A stretch of DNA of 17,864 nt. Source: Eubacterium sp. Lineage in GTDB: Bacteria > Bacillota > Clostridia > Lachnospirales > CAG-274. The stretch is from the NCBI GenBank assembly GCA_020859645.1, contig JAJBVU010000296.1, positions 1 through 17,864 on the forward strand, written 5' to 3'. The notes under the pieces are model-generated. The model made no database searches and was not told where the DNA came from. It saw nothing but the letters and a program-made list of their open reading frames with translations. Shown here in pieces: positions 1 through 7,158 of this stretch (positions are counted from its first letter, which is position 1; the number at the start of each line of letters is the position of its first letter). The position numbers and the translations under genes were made by a program.

Positions 1-950
1 ATTAAAAACAGCCTTATTTTTCTTTTTAAACCCTTTGTTTTTTTATAGTCAAGCTTTTTAAAAGCATTTTTAAGCTCGTCTCTTTCCATATATTCTCTGA
101 GAATACGTGAAACCTCGAAAACGCTTACGTCTGAGGCGCCGCACATAGCCCTTATGCCCCAGCTGACAGAGTTTACATATTCGCCCTCTGCAAGATAACC
201 GTATCTGCCCCTTGCCCCTTCAGCGGAAGCAAGCATTTCTTCAAGTCTTTTTGTGCATTTAAATATATTGTCGAGACGCTCTCTTTTAAAGCTTGTTGTG
301 GCTGATCTTTTATGAACAATATATTTATAATAAATTCCTTTGTTATAAGCGACGCTTTTTAAAGGTCCGGCGTATACATCATAGAGAAAAACCGCATCCT
401 GACCTGTGGATAAATTTCCCGATTTTATGTCGTTTTCAAGTAAAAATTCACGTCTGAACATTCTGTTCCATACGGCAGTAACAACCTTAAATTCCTTTGG
501 AAAGTTATCCCAAAAGCCCTGAAAGTCAAAAGCACCTTCAATCTCCGGAACGGAAACATAGTCGGGAACAAGCCTGTCCCCCTTTTCCTTCAGACACTCC
601 GACCCGAAAACAACTAGATCCGCTCCGCAGCTTTTTGCCAAATTAAAATTATCTTCAATAAGATTGGGATAAAGTATATCGTCGGGGTCGCAGAAATATA
701 TTCATTCCCCCACGGCGGCACACTGACATTCATTTCTTGCGTAACCGTTACCCCCGTTCTTTTTATGTATAACCCTTACGTTAGGATTGTTTTTTGCATA
801 TTCATCGCAGATTTCTCCGCTTTTATCCTTTGAGCCGTCATCAACCAAAATAACCTCAAAGCTTTTATGGGTTTGGCTCAAAACCGACTCCATAAAGGGT
901 CTTAAATATTTTTCGGTATTATAAACAGGCACAACAACAGATACATCCAC
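1..950 (-). pseudogene. GT2 family glycosyltransferase, interrupted by in-frame TGA; runs off window edge
   Basis: Encodes a GT-A fold family 2 glycosyltransferase that would transfer a sugar from a nucleotide donor to a polysaccharide repeat unit at the inner membrane face. The start is GTG at 948-950, preceded by an AGAGAGG ribosome binding site and 4 nt after the stop of the upstream GT2. The N-terminus has the family signature (VSVVVPVYN, then VDDGS), but residue 83 is TGA (702-704). I translated beyond it: the same frame resumes at once with IYFCDPDD, the donor/metal-binding motif, and stays open to position 3. It matches the neighbouring GT2 without gaps across the stop, where the neighbour has Tyr; TGG (Trp) to TGA would explain it. 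Other genes here end in TGA, so recoding is unlikely. The 82-residue product would lack the catalytic DPDD. The last few dozen codons lie outside the window. A sequencing error cannot be excluded. Confidence 0.85.
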
Positions 951-954
951 AAAA

Positions 955-1986
955 TCAGCCTCTCTTTAAAATTCTTTTAATCTTTTTTACAAAAACATAA
1001 AAATACGAAAAAGCAGTATAAAACCCGAAAAGCCGGTGCTTTAAAAGAAACATTCTTACCCTTCGGCGGCCGCCCTTAACATCTTTAAGGTCTAATCTTG
1101 AAAAGCCCTCTTTTACGTTGGGTCTGCCCATATATTCCTTAACGGTGTTATACATTTTTAAGGGAGAAAGAGCCGTTAAATATCTGAAGCTTCCCGAAGC
1201 GGAATATACATAAGAGCGGTAAACCAAATCCTCATATCTGCCCTTAACATAGTCGCAGCTTTCAACCACCTCTTTCAGCCTTTCCGCAAGTATATAGGTT
1301 ATCTCAAGTCTGCCCTCTTTATAAACTGTCATAGCTCCCCCCTGCCGCCTTATATAGCTGTAATATATGTTGCTGTTATAAACAATTCTGTTAAAACGGC
1401 TTTCATATACATCATATACAAACAGGGTGTCCTCCCCTACCACCACATCCTTTGCCCGTATATTGTTTTTAACCAAAAGCTCTCTTAAAAACATTCGGCA
1501 CCAAATCGTGGTTTCAGCCTGTCTCTCTTGGGGAAAGTTATCCCAAAAGCCTTTATAGTCAAGGCAAACTGTTTTCGGCGGAGAAAAGCTTGCCTCATTA
1601 ACAAGTCTGCCGCCTTCGTCTCTTAAAAAATTATAGCCGAAAACACAGACCTCAGCCTTATACTTTTCCATAAGCCTGAAATTGTCCTGAACCAAAGAAG
1701 GGCTTATTATATCATCGGGGTCGCAGAAGTAAATATATTTGCCGCAAGCTATGTCCATACCGGCGTTTCTCGCGCTTGCCACGCCGCCGTTTTTCTTGTG
1801 AATAACCTTAATTCGGCTGTCCTTTTCCGCAAAGCTGTCGCAAATTTTGCCGCAGCTGTCCGTTGAGCCGTCATCAACCAAAATAATCTCTATGTTGGTG
1901 TGTGTCTGCCCAAGCATAGATTTAACCGATGAAACCAAATATTTTTCAACATTATAAATCGGTACAATCAGAGAAACATCAGTCAT
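955..1986 (-). CDS. GT2 family glycosyltransferase
   Basis: A 343-residue family 2 glycosyltransferase with a GT-A fold, predicted to act at the cytoplasmic face of the membrane in assembly of the polysaccharide repeat unit. Residues 3-12 carry the VSLIVPIYNV start of the Rossmann-like domain. VDDGST near residue 38 and FCDPDD near residue 91 are the nucleotide-sugar and metal motifs. VGEDTLF in the middle supplies the acidic residue expected of the catalytic base region. The basic, hydrophobic C-terminus is typical of membrane-associated members. ATG at 1984-1986 lies 4 nt after the preceding TGA, with GGAG as ribosome binding site. The next gene downstream is a paralogue with the same junction layout (TGATTTT then the start codon), which suggests tandem duplication. 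Donor and acceptor cannot be predicted. Confidence 0.93.
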   Translation of the reverse strand: MTDVSLIVPIYNVEKYLVSSVKSMLGQTHTNIEIILVDDGSTDSCGKICDSFAEKDSRIKVIHKKNGGVASARNAGMDIACGKYIYFCDPDDIISPSLVQDNFRLMEKYKAEVCVFGYNFLRDEGGRLVNEASFSPPKTVCLDYKGFWDNFPQERQAETTIWCRMFLRELLVKNNIRAKDVVVGEDTLFVYDVYESRFNRIVYNSNIYYSYIRRQGGAMTVYKEGRLEITYILAERLKEVVESCDYVKGRYEDLVYRSYVYSASGSFRYLTALSPLKMYNTVKEYMGRPNVKEGFSRLDLKDVKGGRRRVRMFLLKHRLFGFYTAFSYFYVFVKKIKRILKRG

Positions 1987-1990
1987 AAAA

Positions 1991-3037
1991 TCACTCCGTC
2001 AAAAAAACTCTGCTGAAAAAATTGCCCAAAACGAAATCTGTTGAAAATTCGACCGCACTGCGAAAACAGCCTTCTGTCATTTTTGCGTAAGCATTCTCGT
2101 CCTCTGCAAAATGCACTAAAGCTTCCGCCGCCCTTTCAACCTCCCTGAAGGGATAAACCTCTCCGTTAATTCCGTTTTTAACAAACTCGCCGTTATATCT
2201 CCAGTCGTTTGCAATAACAGGGGTGCCTGCCGCAAAGGCGTCCAGAACCGTCCCGGCTAAGCCCTCCCCCTCATAATATGTGGGAAAAAGCAAGGCAAAA
2301 TATTCCGAAAGAGTTTTAACCCCTTCGTCAGCCTCTTTAACTCCCCTGTAGCTCATTATATCCTTATATTTATCACGCAGCTGTGAAAATTCTTCCTTAA
2401 ACTCACTGTCAATTTTCCCCCACACATCAAGCTCAAAGTCTCTTTCACCCGAAAGCTCGTTTGCTCTTTTCACGATTTCACAGGCATCCTCTATGCCCTT
2501 TTCCTTAACCACTCTTGAATAAGTGCAGACCTTAAAGGGCTTTTTTAAAACCCTGTCTCTTACGTGTCTTTCTTCCGGCAGGCTTCTGAAATTAGGCATA
2601 TAAACCGCATTTTCAAGCCCCAGTTTCTTAAGGTCATTAACCAAAACAGTGCTTTCCGCATAAACCCCCTCAAAGGATTTTGCGCACCGCTTCAAAAAAG
2701 GCTTTCGGCTGAGCAGCTCAGCAAGCCAGCCGCCGATTACAACATAATGAACATCTTTTCTGAAAAGCTTTTTCAAAGCATAGCACAAAGGCAGAAACAC
2801 CTTAACCCCGTTTGGCGCAGGCAGAATTATAACCCTTTCGCAGCTTAAAAAAGCCTTAACGCAGTTTTTTAAAAGCCCGAAAGGGTTCTTCTTCCAGCCA
2901 TATGTATTGACAACAAAAATTTCCTTTTCACCGAAATCATTTTTAAGCCGGTTTATAAGCTCAAAGCACTTAACAGCCTGACCTGTGGTGAAGTCCTCTC
3001 CCCTGCCGTAAACCCCTATAACCCCGACCTTCTTCAT
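1991..3037 (-). CDS. GT4-type (GT-B fold) glycosyltransferase
   Basis: A 348-residue retaining glycosyltransferase of the GT-B fold, most like family 4. The N-terminal half starts MKKVGVIGVYGRGEDFTTGQ, an acceptor-side Rossmann fold. The C-terminal half carries the donor-binding region, with YSRVVKEKG-type residues and then PTYYEGEGLAGTVLDAFAAG. The usual E-x7-E motif of this family appears here as E-x7-D (EGLAGTVLD), a conservative change in the residue that contacts the donor ribose. The start ATG overlaps the stop of the upstream GT4 in an ATGA arrangement, so the two are translationally coupled. It belongs to the polysaccharide operon. The sugar specificity is unknown, and the clan assignment is firmer than the family number. 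Confidence 0.85.
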   Translation of the reverse strand: MKKVGVIGVYGRGEDFTTGQAVKCFELINRLKNDFGEKEIFVVNTYGWKKNPFGLLKNCVKAFLSCERVIILPAPNGVKVFLPLCYALKKLFRKDVHYVVIGGWLAELLSRKPFLKRCAKSFEGVYAESTVLVNDLKKLGLENAVYMPNFRSLPEERHVRDRVLKKPFKVCTYSRVVKEKGIEDACEIVKRANELSGERDFELDVWGKIDSEFKEEFSQLRDKYKDIMSYRGVKEADEGVKTLSEYFALLFPTYYEGEGLAGTVLDAFAAGTPVIANDWRYNGEFVKNGINGEVYPFREVERAAEALVHFAEDENAYAKMTEGCFRSAVEFSTDFVLGNFFSRVFLTE

Positions 3038-4191
3038 ACGCCGACACCTTTCCCGATTATATCGCTGTATTCAACCGTATTTCCGCTGTAAATTTCAAGC
3101 ATTTGGTCGACAACTCTGTCCCAGTTATATTTGGAGGTTATATAATCGCTTGCCCCTTCTCTGTATCTCATAACCTCAGAGGGGTTATCGATAAAATATT
3201 GAATCCTATCCCTTATATCATCATCATTTCTGTTTTTAAACAGAGGAGCCATATCCTCCACTACCTCTGCATTTTCGGGAATATCACTGGCAAGCGTACA
3301 GCAGCCGAAGCTCATAGCCTCCAAAAGAGTATTAGCCATTCCCTCTAAATTTGAGGGCAAAACGAACATATAACAGTTTGAATAAAGCTCGTCTATAACC
3401 TCACCCTTTACAAAGCCTATAAAAACTATTCTTTCATCGCCTTCAGCCATTTTCTTAAGCTTGTCAAAATATCCGCTGCCATGCTCCGCTCCTCCGGCTA
3501 TAACAAGCTTTTTATCGGTCTTGACACCTTTAAAGCCTTCAATAAGGTGGTGAAGTCCCTTTTCGGGAACAATTCTCCCCAAAGAAAGTATGTAGCTGTC
3601 CTTTTCAAGACCGAATTTTTCTTTTATAATATTCGGCTCCTTCTTAACAGGCTTGTCAATTCCGTTGGCAAACAAAACCGCTTCGGTTCCGTATTTTTCT
3701 TTTATATATTCCTTCATATTTTGGCTTAAAACCAAACAGACGTCGGCGTGCTTCGCCGCCATTCTCTCACCCAGCTCCAAAAATCTTTTTGCAAAGCCGC
3801 CCCACTTGTCTCTGAGACTGTCGATACCATGTAAAGATGCAACGCACCTAAGCCCGAAAAGCTTTGCAAGAGGGATCATAATACATGAGCCGGAAGCACG
3901 GTAGCTGACTACGTCATATCTTGCGAAAGCGGCATGAAGAGTAGCCAAAAAAGAATAAAGTGGTACGCTTAATCTGCCGTCGGTAGTAGGCACTGTCACT
4001 ATCTTAACTCCCTTATAGCTTTTTATGGGCTTTTCGTTAAACTCCCTGCCGAAAATGTTGTTGCTTCCTCTGTTGTATGCAACAACCTTATGACCTCTCG
4101 CTGCCATTCGAACAGCGTGCATTTCAACGCCCTTTTCTATTCCGCCCTCGTTAGAGGGTATTCTTTTATGACCTATAATAGCTATTTTCAT
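3034..4191 (-). CDS. GT4 glycosyltransferase with DUF1972-like N-terminus
   Basis: A 385-residue GT-B glycosyltransferase. The opening MKIAIIGHKRIPSNEGGIE resembles the DUF1972 domain found in Gram-positive capsule rhamnosyltransferases; that family link is from memory and no search was run. A family 4 donor domain follows, with SLGRIVPEKGLHHLIEGF and the intact E-x7-E motif in EGMANTLLEAM near residue 285. The protein has no transmembrane segment and should act on a lipid-linked sugar at the cytoplasmic membrane face. The start ATG at 4189-4191 has a GAGG-type ribosome binding site within the 27-nt gap after the acetyltransferase stop. It ends in an ATGA overlap with the next GT4. A rhamnosyl donor is possible but not proven. 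Confidence 0.88.
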   Translation of the reverse strand: MKIAIIGHKRIPSNEGGIEKGVEMHAVRMAARGHKVVAYNRGSNNIFGREFNEKPIKSYKGVKIVTVPTTDGRLSVPLYSFLATLHAAFARYDVVSYRASGSCIMIPLAKLFGLRCVASLHGIDSLRDKWGGFAKRFLELGERMAAKHADVCLVLSQNMKEYIKEKYGTEAVLFANGIDKPVKKEPNIIKEKFGLEKDSYILSLGRIVPEKGLHHLIEGFKGVKTDKKLVIAGGAEHGSGYFDKLKKMAEGDERIVFIGFVKGEVIDELYSNCYMFVLPSNLEGMANTLLEAMSFGCCTLASDIPENAEVVEDMAPLFKNRNDDDIRDRIQYFIDNPSEVMRYREGASDYITSKYNWDRVVDQMLEIYSGNTVEYSDIIGKGVGV

Positions 4192-4218
4192 ATTGCCTCT
4201 TCCCTCTTTATCTCATTT

Positions 4219-4752
4219 TTATTTTATTCTTTTTGCCGGAACCCCTGCCCAAACAGACCCGGGCTCTTCAATAGATTTTACAACAACTGCATTTGCACCT
4301 ATTTTAACGCCGTCGGCAATATAAATATTTCCCAAAACCTTACAGCCGGCGCCCAAATAAACATTGTTTCCCAAAACAGGAGCTTCTTCCCTGCCGCCCT
4401 TTGCCCCGACAACGCAGCCGGACTGAACTCTCAGGTTTTCGCCTATTTTAGCTTTGCTGTTAATTATAACTCCCACACAGTGAACAACAGCCAAGCCCTT
4501 TCCGCAAACATTTGGCGGAACAGATATGCCCAGCTTTACGCCGAGCCTGTGAAAAGCAAAGTGCCTGTATGCCCTAAGCAGCTTAACAAACAAGCCGTTT
4601 CCCTTTTGGTTAAGGGCATATTCATATTTACGAAGAGCTGTCTCAAACCTAAAGCTTTCATCGGTAAAGGGTCTGGGCTTATTCCTTTTACAGCCCAAAG
4701 CCAGCCCGTCCGCTTCAATATATTCTTTTAAATCTTCCTTTGTTTTAATCAC
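4219..4752 (-). CDS. Serine acetyltransferase-like hexapeptide O-acetyltransferase
   Basis: A left-handed beta-helix acyltransferase of about 177 residues that would transfer acetyl from acetyl-CoA. The C-terminal half shows hexapeptide repeats (VVHCVGVIINSKAKIGENLRV, then VLGNNVYLGAGCKVLGN and VKIGANAVVVKSI) and ends in PGSVWAGVPAKRIK, the family's usual finish. The His in VVHCVG is the expected catalytic histidine. The frame is open further upstream, to 4851, but that part lies inside the preceding GT4 gene. I chose GTG at 4750-4752 because GAGAGGG sits 6 nt before it and it overlaps the GT4 stop by only 8 nt. Inside a glycosyltransferase operon it more likely O-acetylates a polysaccharide sugar than makes O-acetylserine, although the fold and N-terminal helices resemble CysE. 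Confidence 0.87.
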   Translation of the reverse strand: MIKTKEDLKEYIEADGLALGCKRNKPRPFTDESFRFETALRKYEYALNQKGNGLFVKLLRAYRHFAFHRLGVKLGISVPPNVCGKGLAVVHCVGVIINSKAKIGENLRVQSGCVVGAKGGREEAPVLGNNVYLGAGCKVLGNIYIADGVKIGANAVVVKSIEEPGSVWAGVPAKRIK

Positions 4753-5800
4753 AAATAACCCTCTCCCACTCCGAGCAGATTTTATCCGCCGAAAGATCGG
4801 TTCTGACCATAGCTGCGGCTTTGCCGAGACGCTTACCCAGTTCCGGCTCATTAATAACTCTGAGTATTGCCGAGGTCAAAGCTTCCTTGTCACCCACCGG
4901 CACCAAAAGCCCGTTTACGCCGTCCTTTATAACCTCTCTTGTTCCCCCTGCGGGGCAGTCGGTACAAATACAGGGCAAGCCCAAAGCCATAGCCTCAAGC
5001 ATAGAGTTTGAAATTCCTTCATAGTCAGATGAGCTTACAAACATAGCCGCATCCTTAACAAGATTGTGTATATCCGCTGAAAAAGGAAGTATAACAGCCT
5101 TTCCCCCAAGGTCATTGTCGGTTATATATTCTGCAAGCTCGTCCCTCTGATAACCGTTGCCGAAAATTGTAAGCCGATAATCGTCTCTGACCTTACACAC
5201 CTCTTTAAAGGCGTCTATAAGCAGCTTTAAATTCTTTTGAGGAACAAGTCTGCAAAAATTCACAATATCCTTTCTTCTTTCACCCTCATAGGGTTCAGGA
5301 AGTCCTTCGGAGACAGGGTTGCCCACCACATAGCCCTTTTGTTTTATTTTTTCTCCGAAATAGTCTTTCTCTTCCTCAGTCTGAAAAACAACCTTGTCCG
5401 CATTATTAAAGAAAACATTTGCCCCAAGTCTTGCTAAAAAGTCATTGTCATATTCCGCTTTGGGGTCGTTTCTCTGAGAAAGAATAAGCTTTGTTCCGAA
5501 AAGCTTTTTATAAATATATGTATAGTCATAGCCTCTGAAAAGAGCTATAACCAAATCAGTCTTGTTTTTTCTGTTATATTTAATGAAAGAAAAAATTCTT
5601 TTAATATGCTTTAAAACAACATTTTTTGAATAAGGCAGTCTGTATGTTTGAATACCTTCCTTTAAGGGATAGGTTCCCTCCTCGTCATAATAAAGTATGC
5701 TTACGTTATGCCCTCTTTCGATTAAATACCCTGCAAGGGCAACAGACACTCTTTGAGCGCCGCCCCGTCCTATTTTTGTAACAACAAAAACTATGTTCAT
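4745..5800 (-). CDS. GT4 glycosyltransferase
   Basis: A 351-residue GT-B glycosyltransferase. It begins MNIVFVVTKIGRGGAQRVS, the glycine-rich acceptor-side loop typical of family 4 enzymes such as EpsF/PglH relatives. The donor domain holds FCRLVPQKNLKLLIDAF, and EGISNSMLEAMALGLP provides the E-x7-E motif. The open frame extends 15 codons further, to 5845, but ATG at 5798-5800 has AAGGAGA placed 7 nt upstream and begins exactly where family homology begins, so it is preferred. A 41-nt gap separates it from the polymerase stop. Its own stop overlaps the GTG of the acetyltransferase by 8 nt. It is predicted to add one residue of the lipid-linked repeat unit; donor and linkage are unknown. Confidence 0.92.
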   Translation of the reverse strand: MNIVFVVTKIGRGGAQRVSVALAGYLIERGHNVSILYYDEEGTYPLKEGIQTYRLPYSKNVVLKHIKRIFSFIKYNRKNKTDLVIALFRGYDYTYIYKKLFGTKLILSQRNDPKAEYDNDFLARLGANVFFNNADKVVFQTEEEKDYFGEKIKQKGYVVGNPVSEGLPEPYEGERRKDIVNFCRLVPQKNLKLLIDAFKEVCKVRDDYRLTIFGNGYQRDELAEYITDNDLGGKAVILPFSADIHNLVKDAAMFVSSSDYEGISNSMLEAMALGLPCICTDCPAGGTREVIKDGVNGLLVPVGDKEALTSAILRVINEPELGKRLGKAAAMVRTDLSADKICSEWERVICD

Positions 5801-5841
5801 ACAAACATCTCCTTGTCTTTCGCAAAAATGTTTATATTTTT

Positions 5842-7089
5842 TCAATAAGTTTCAATCTGTTTTTCCTTCTCTTCGTCTCTCTGTATGCAGTAGGAAAGAA
5901 TAACAACTGCCAAAGCAAGCCCCGTATTAAAGCGGTAATACATATTTTCTGTCAGAAAGCACCCCCAGCAATACCCCAAACAGGACATTACAAAAAGCCC
6001 CAGTTTTCCGTCCGCCATTTGAACAAGCTGTTTTACTCTGAACCTGAAAAAAGTCCAAGCCCAAATTATATAGCCTATCATACCCAGCTCTATATACTGC
6101 CTTAAGAAATCGTTGTGAATATCCCCTCGCCAGTCGCCCCCTACGTCAATTACGCCATGGGCAATATTATATGAAATAAAGCCGAGACCCTTGCCCAAAA
6201 AGGCAATGCTGAAGTCATAATAGTCTTTCATATAATGAAAAACCTCTTGTCTGCCCATTGTGTTTATGTTAAATGTTTCAACCACAACGTCAAACAGCGT
6301 ACTGTCTATGGCGGCAATATACAAAAATGCGCCCGCAACCATAAGAATACCTGTTACGGCAAAATAGCTCTTCAAATTAATTTCACTGAGCTTACAGCCT
6401 ATAATATAAATAACAGCTGTCAAAACCGCCCCTGTTACGGCGCTTCTCTTAAAGCCGGAAAAGAAGCATAAAAAGGCAGGCAGAAGAAAAATAAGGTTAT
6501 ACCTCTTGTTTTCCTTCATAGTCAAGACAAGATATATTATAAACAGACCCATACCGTGGGCATAGGCAATTCTTTCAATATCACCGAAACAGCCTGTAAC
6601 TGCTCCCTTTGTCAGAATAACATTTATATAATCGTTAAAAAATGCCGCCGCACCGTATTCCGACGCAAGCCCTATAAAAAACATTATATAAGCCGCCAAA
6701 AGGGCTGTCAGCTGATAATAAACTCCCTTTTTCCCGAAAAGATAAACAGCTGATGCCGCCGCAAGTATGGCAAGAATTTCATAAGAGGGCCAAAAGAACC
6801 CTCTGACAATAACCCTTATTCTTGTAAGGTTCAAAACCCAAACCATAAGAGACCATATCATAGATATTATGTAAGGAATTGTTAAAACCCCTGCATATTT
6901 TAAAACCTTAACCATTCTTTCCGGCTCAGGAGAAACCAAAAAGGCAAAAAAGGTAAACAACACAAGCAGAATTGCGGCAATATAACAATAAAGGAAATAA
7001 ATTCCTCCGAAGCTTATACCCCCTGTGTATAAATAATACATAGGTATACTCAGTGCAAAATACATAAATTTAACAAATGCTTTTTTCAT
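5842..7089 (-). CDS. Wzy-like O-antigen/exopolysaccharide polymerase (O-antigen ligase family)
   Basis: A polytopic membrane protein of about 415 residues with roughly ten to twelve hydrophobic segments and little extramembrane sequence apart from one loop in the C-terminal third. That loop contains GDIHNDFLRQYIELGMIGY, matching the H-N-x-(F/Y)-L-(x)n-E-x-G pattern of the Wzy_C/O-antigen ligase family. Such proteins polymerise or transfer undecaprenyl-linked repeat units on the outer face of the membrane. The frame is open up to 7158, but the upstream part would translate through a hairpin between the genes. ATG at 7087-7089 (MKKAFVKFMYF) has AGAGGA 9 nt upstream and is preferred. Its place directly after the two Wzz-like genes fits a polymerase whose product length they regulate. 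Confidence 0.88.
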   Translation of the reverse strand: MKKAFVKFMYFALSIPMYYLYTGGISFGGIYFLYCYIAAILLVLFTFFAFLVSPEPERMVKVLKYAGVLTIPYIISMIWSLMVWVLNLTRIRVIVRGFFWPSYEILAILAAASAVYLFGKKGVYYQLTALLAAYIMFFIGLASEYGAAAFFNDYINVILTKGAVTGCFGDIERIAYAHGMGLFIIYLVLTMKENKRYNLIFLLPAFLCFFSGFKRSAVTGAVLTAVIYIIGCKLSEINLKSYFAVTGILMVAGAFLYIAAIDSTLFDVVVETFNINTMGRQEVFHYMKDYYDFSIAFLGKGLGFISYNIAHGVIDVGGDWRGDIHNDFLRQYIELGMIGYIIWAWTFFRFRVKQLVQMADGKLGLFVMSCLGYCWGCFLTENMYYRFNTGLALAVVILSYCIQRDEEKEKQIETY

Positions 7090-7110
7090 TGCCGTCAATC
7101 CTCTGTTATA

Positions 7111-7147
7111 AGCTGCCGCCGAAAGCCTTTCACTTACAGCGGCAGCT
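7111..7147 (-). promoter_or_regulatory. Intercistronic stem-loop between wzz-like and wzy-like genes
   Basis: Perfect 9-bp inverted repeat AGCTGCCGC / GCGGCAGCT (7111-7119 and 7139-7147) with a 19-nt loop, lying just after the stop of the Wzz-GGDEF gene and just before the ribosome binding site of the polymerase. No T run follows it, so it is more likely an mRNA-processing or stability element, or a translation modulator, than a terminator. This role is inferred. Confidence 0.55.
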
Positions 7148-7158
7148 GAAAATATCAA

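Noticed and set aside
702..704. TGA as recoded Trp or selenocysteine codon
   Set aside because: Several genes here end in TGA (at 955, 1991, 5842, 9168, 11516, 14376), and the paralogue has Tyr at this place with no selenoprotein context.
4090..4731. 213-codon plus-strand open frame
   Set aside because: It lies antisense to the acetyltransferase and GT4 genes, has no family signal, and would run against a compact operon.
4753..4851. N-terminal extension of the acetyltransferase to 4851
   Set aside because: It lies inside the preceding GT4 gene, and GTG at 4750-4752 has a strong, well-spaced ribosome binding site.
7090..7158. N-terminal extension of the polymerase to 7158
   Set aside because: It would translate an intercistronic hairpin. 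The ATG at 7087-7089 has its own ribosome binding site and begins the first membrane segment.
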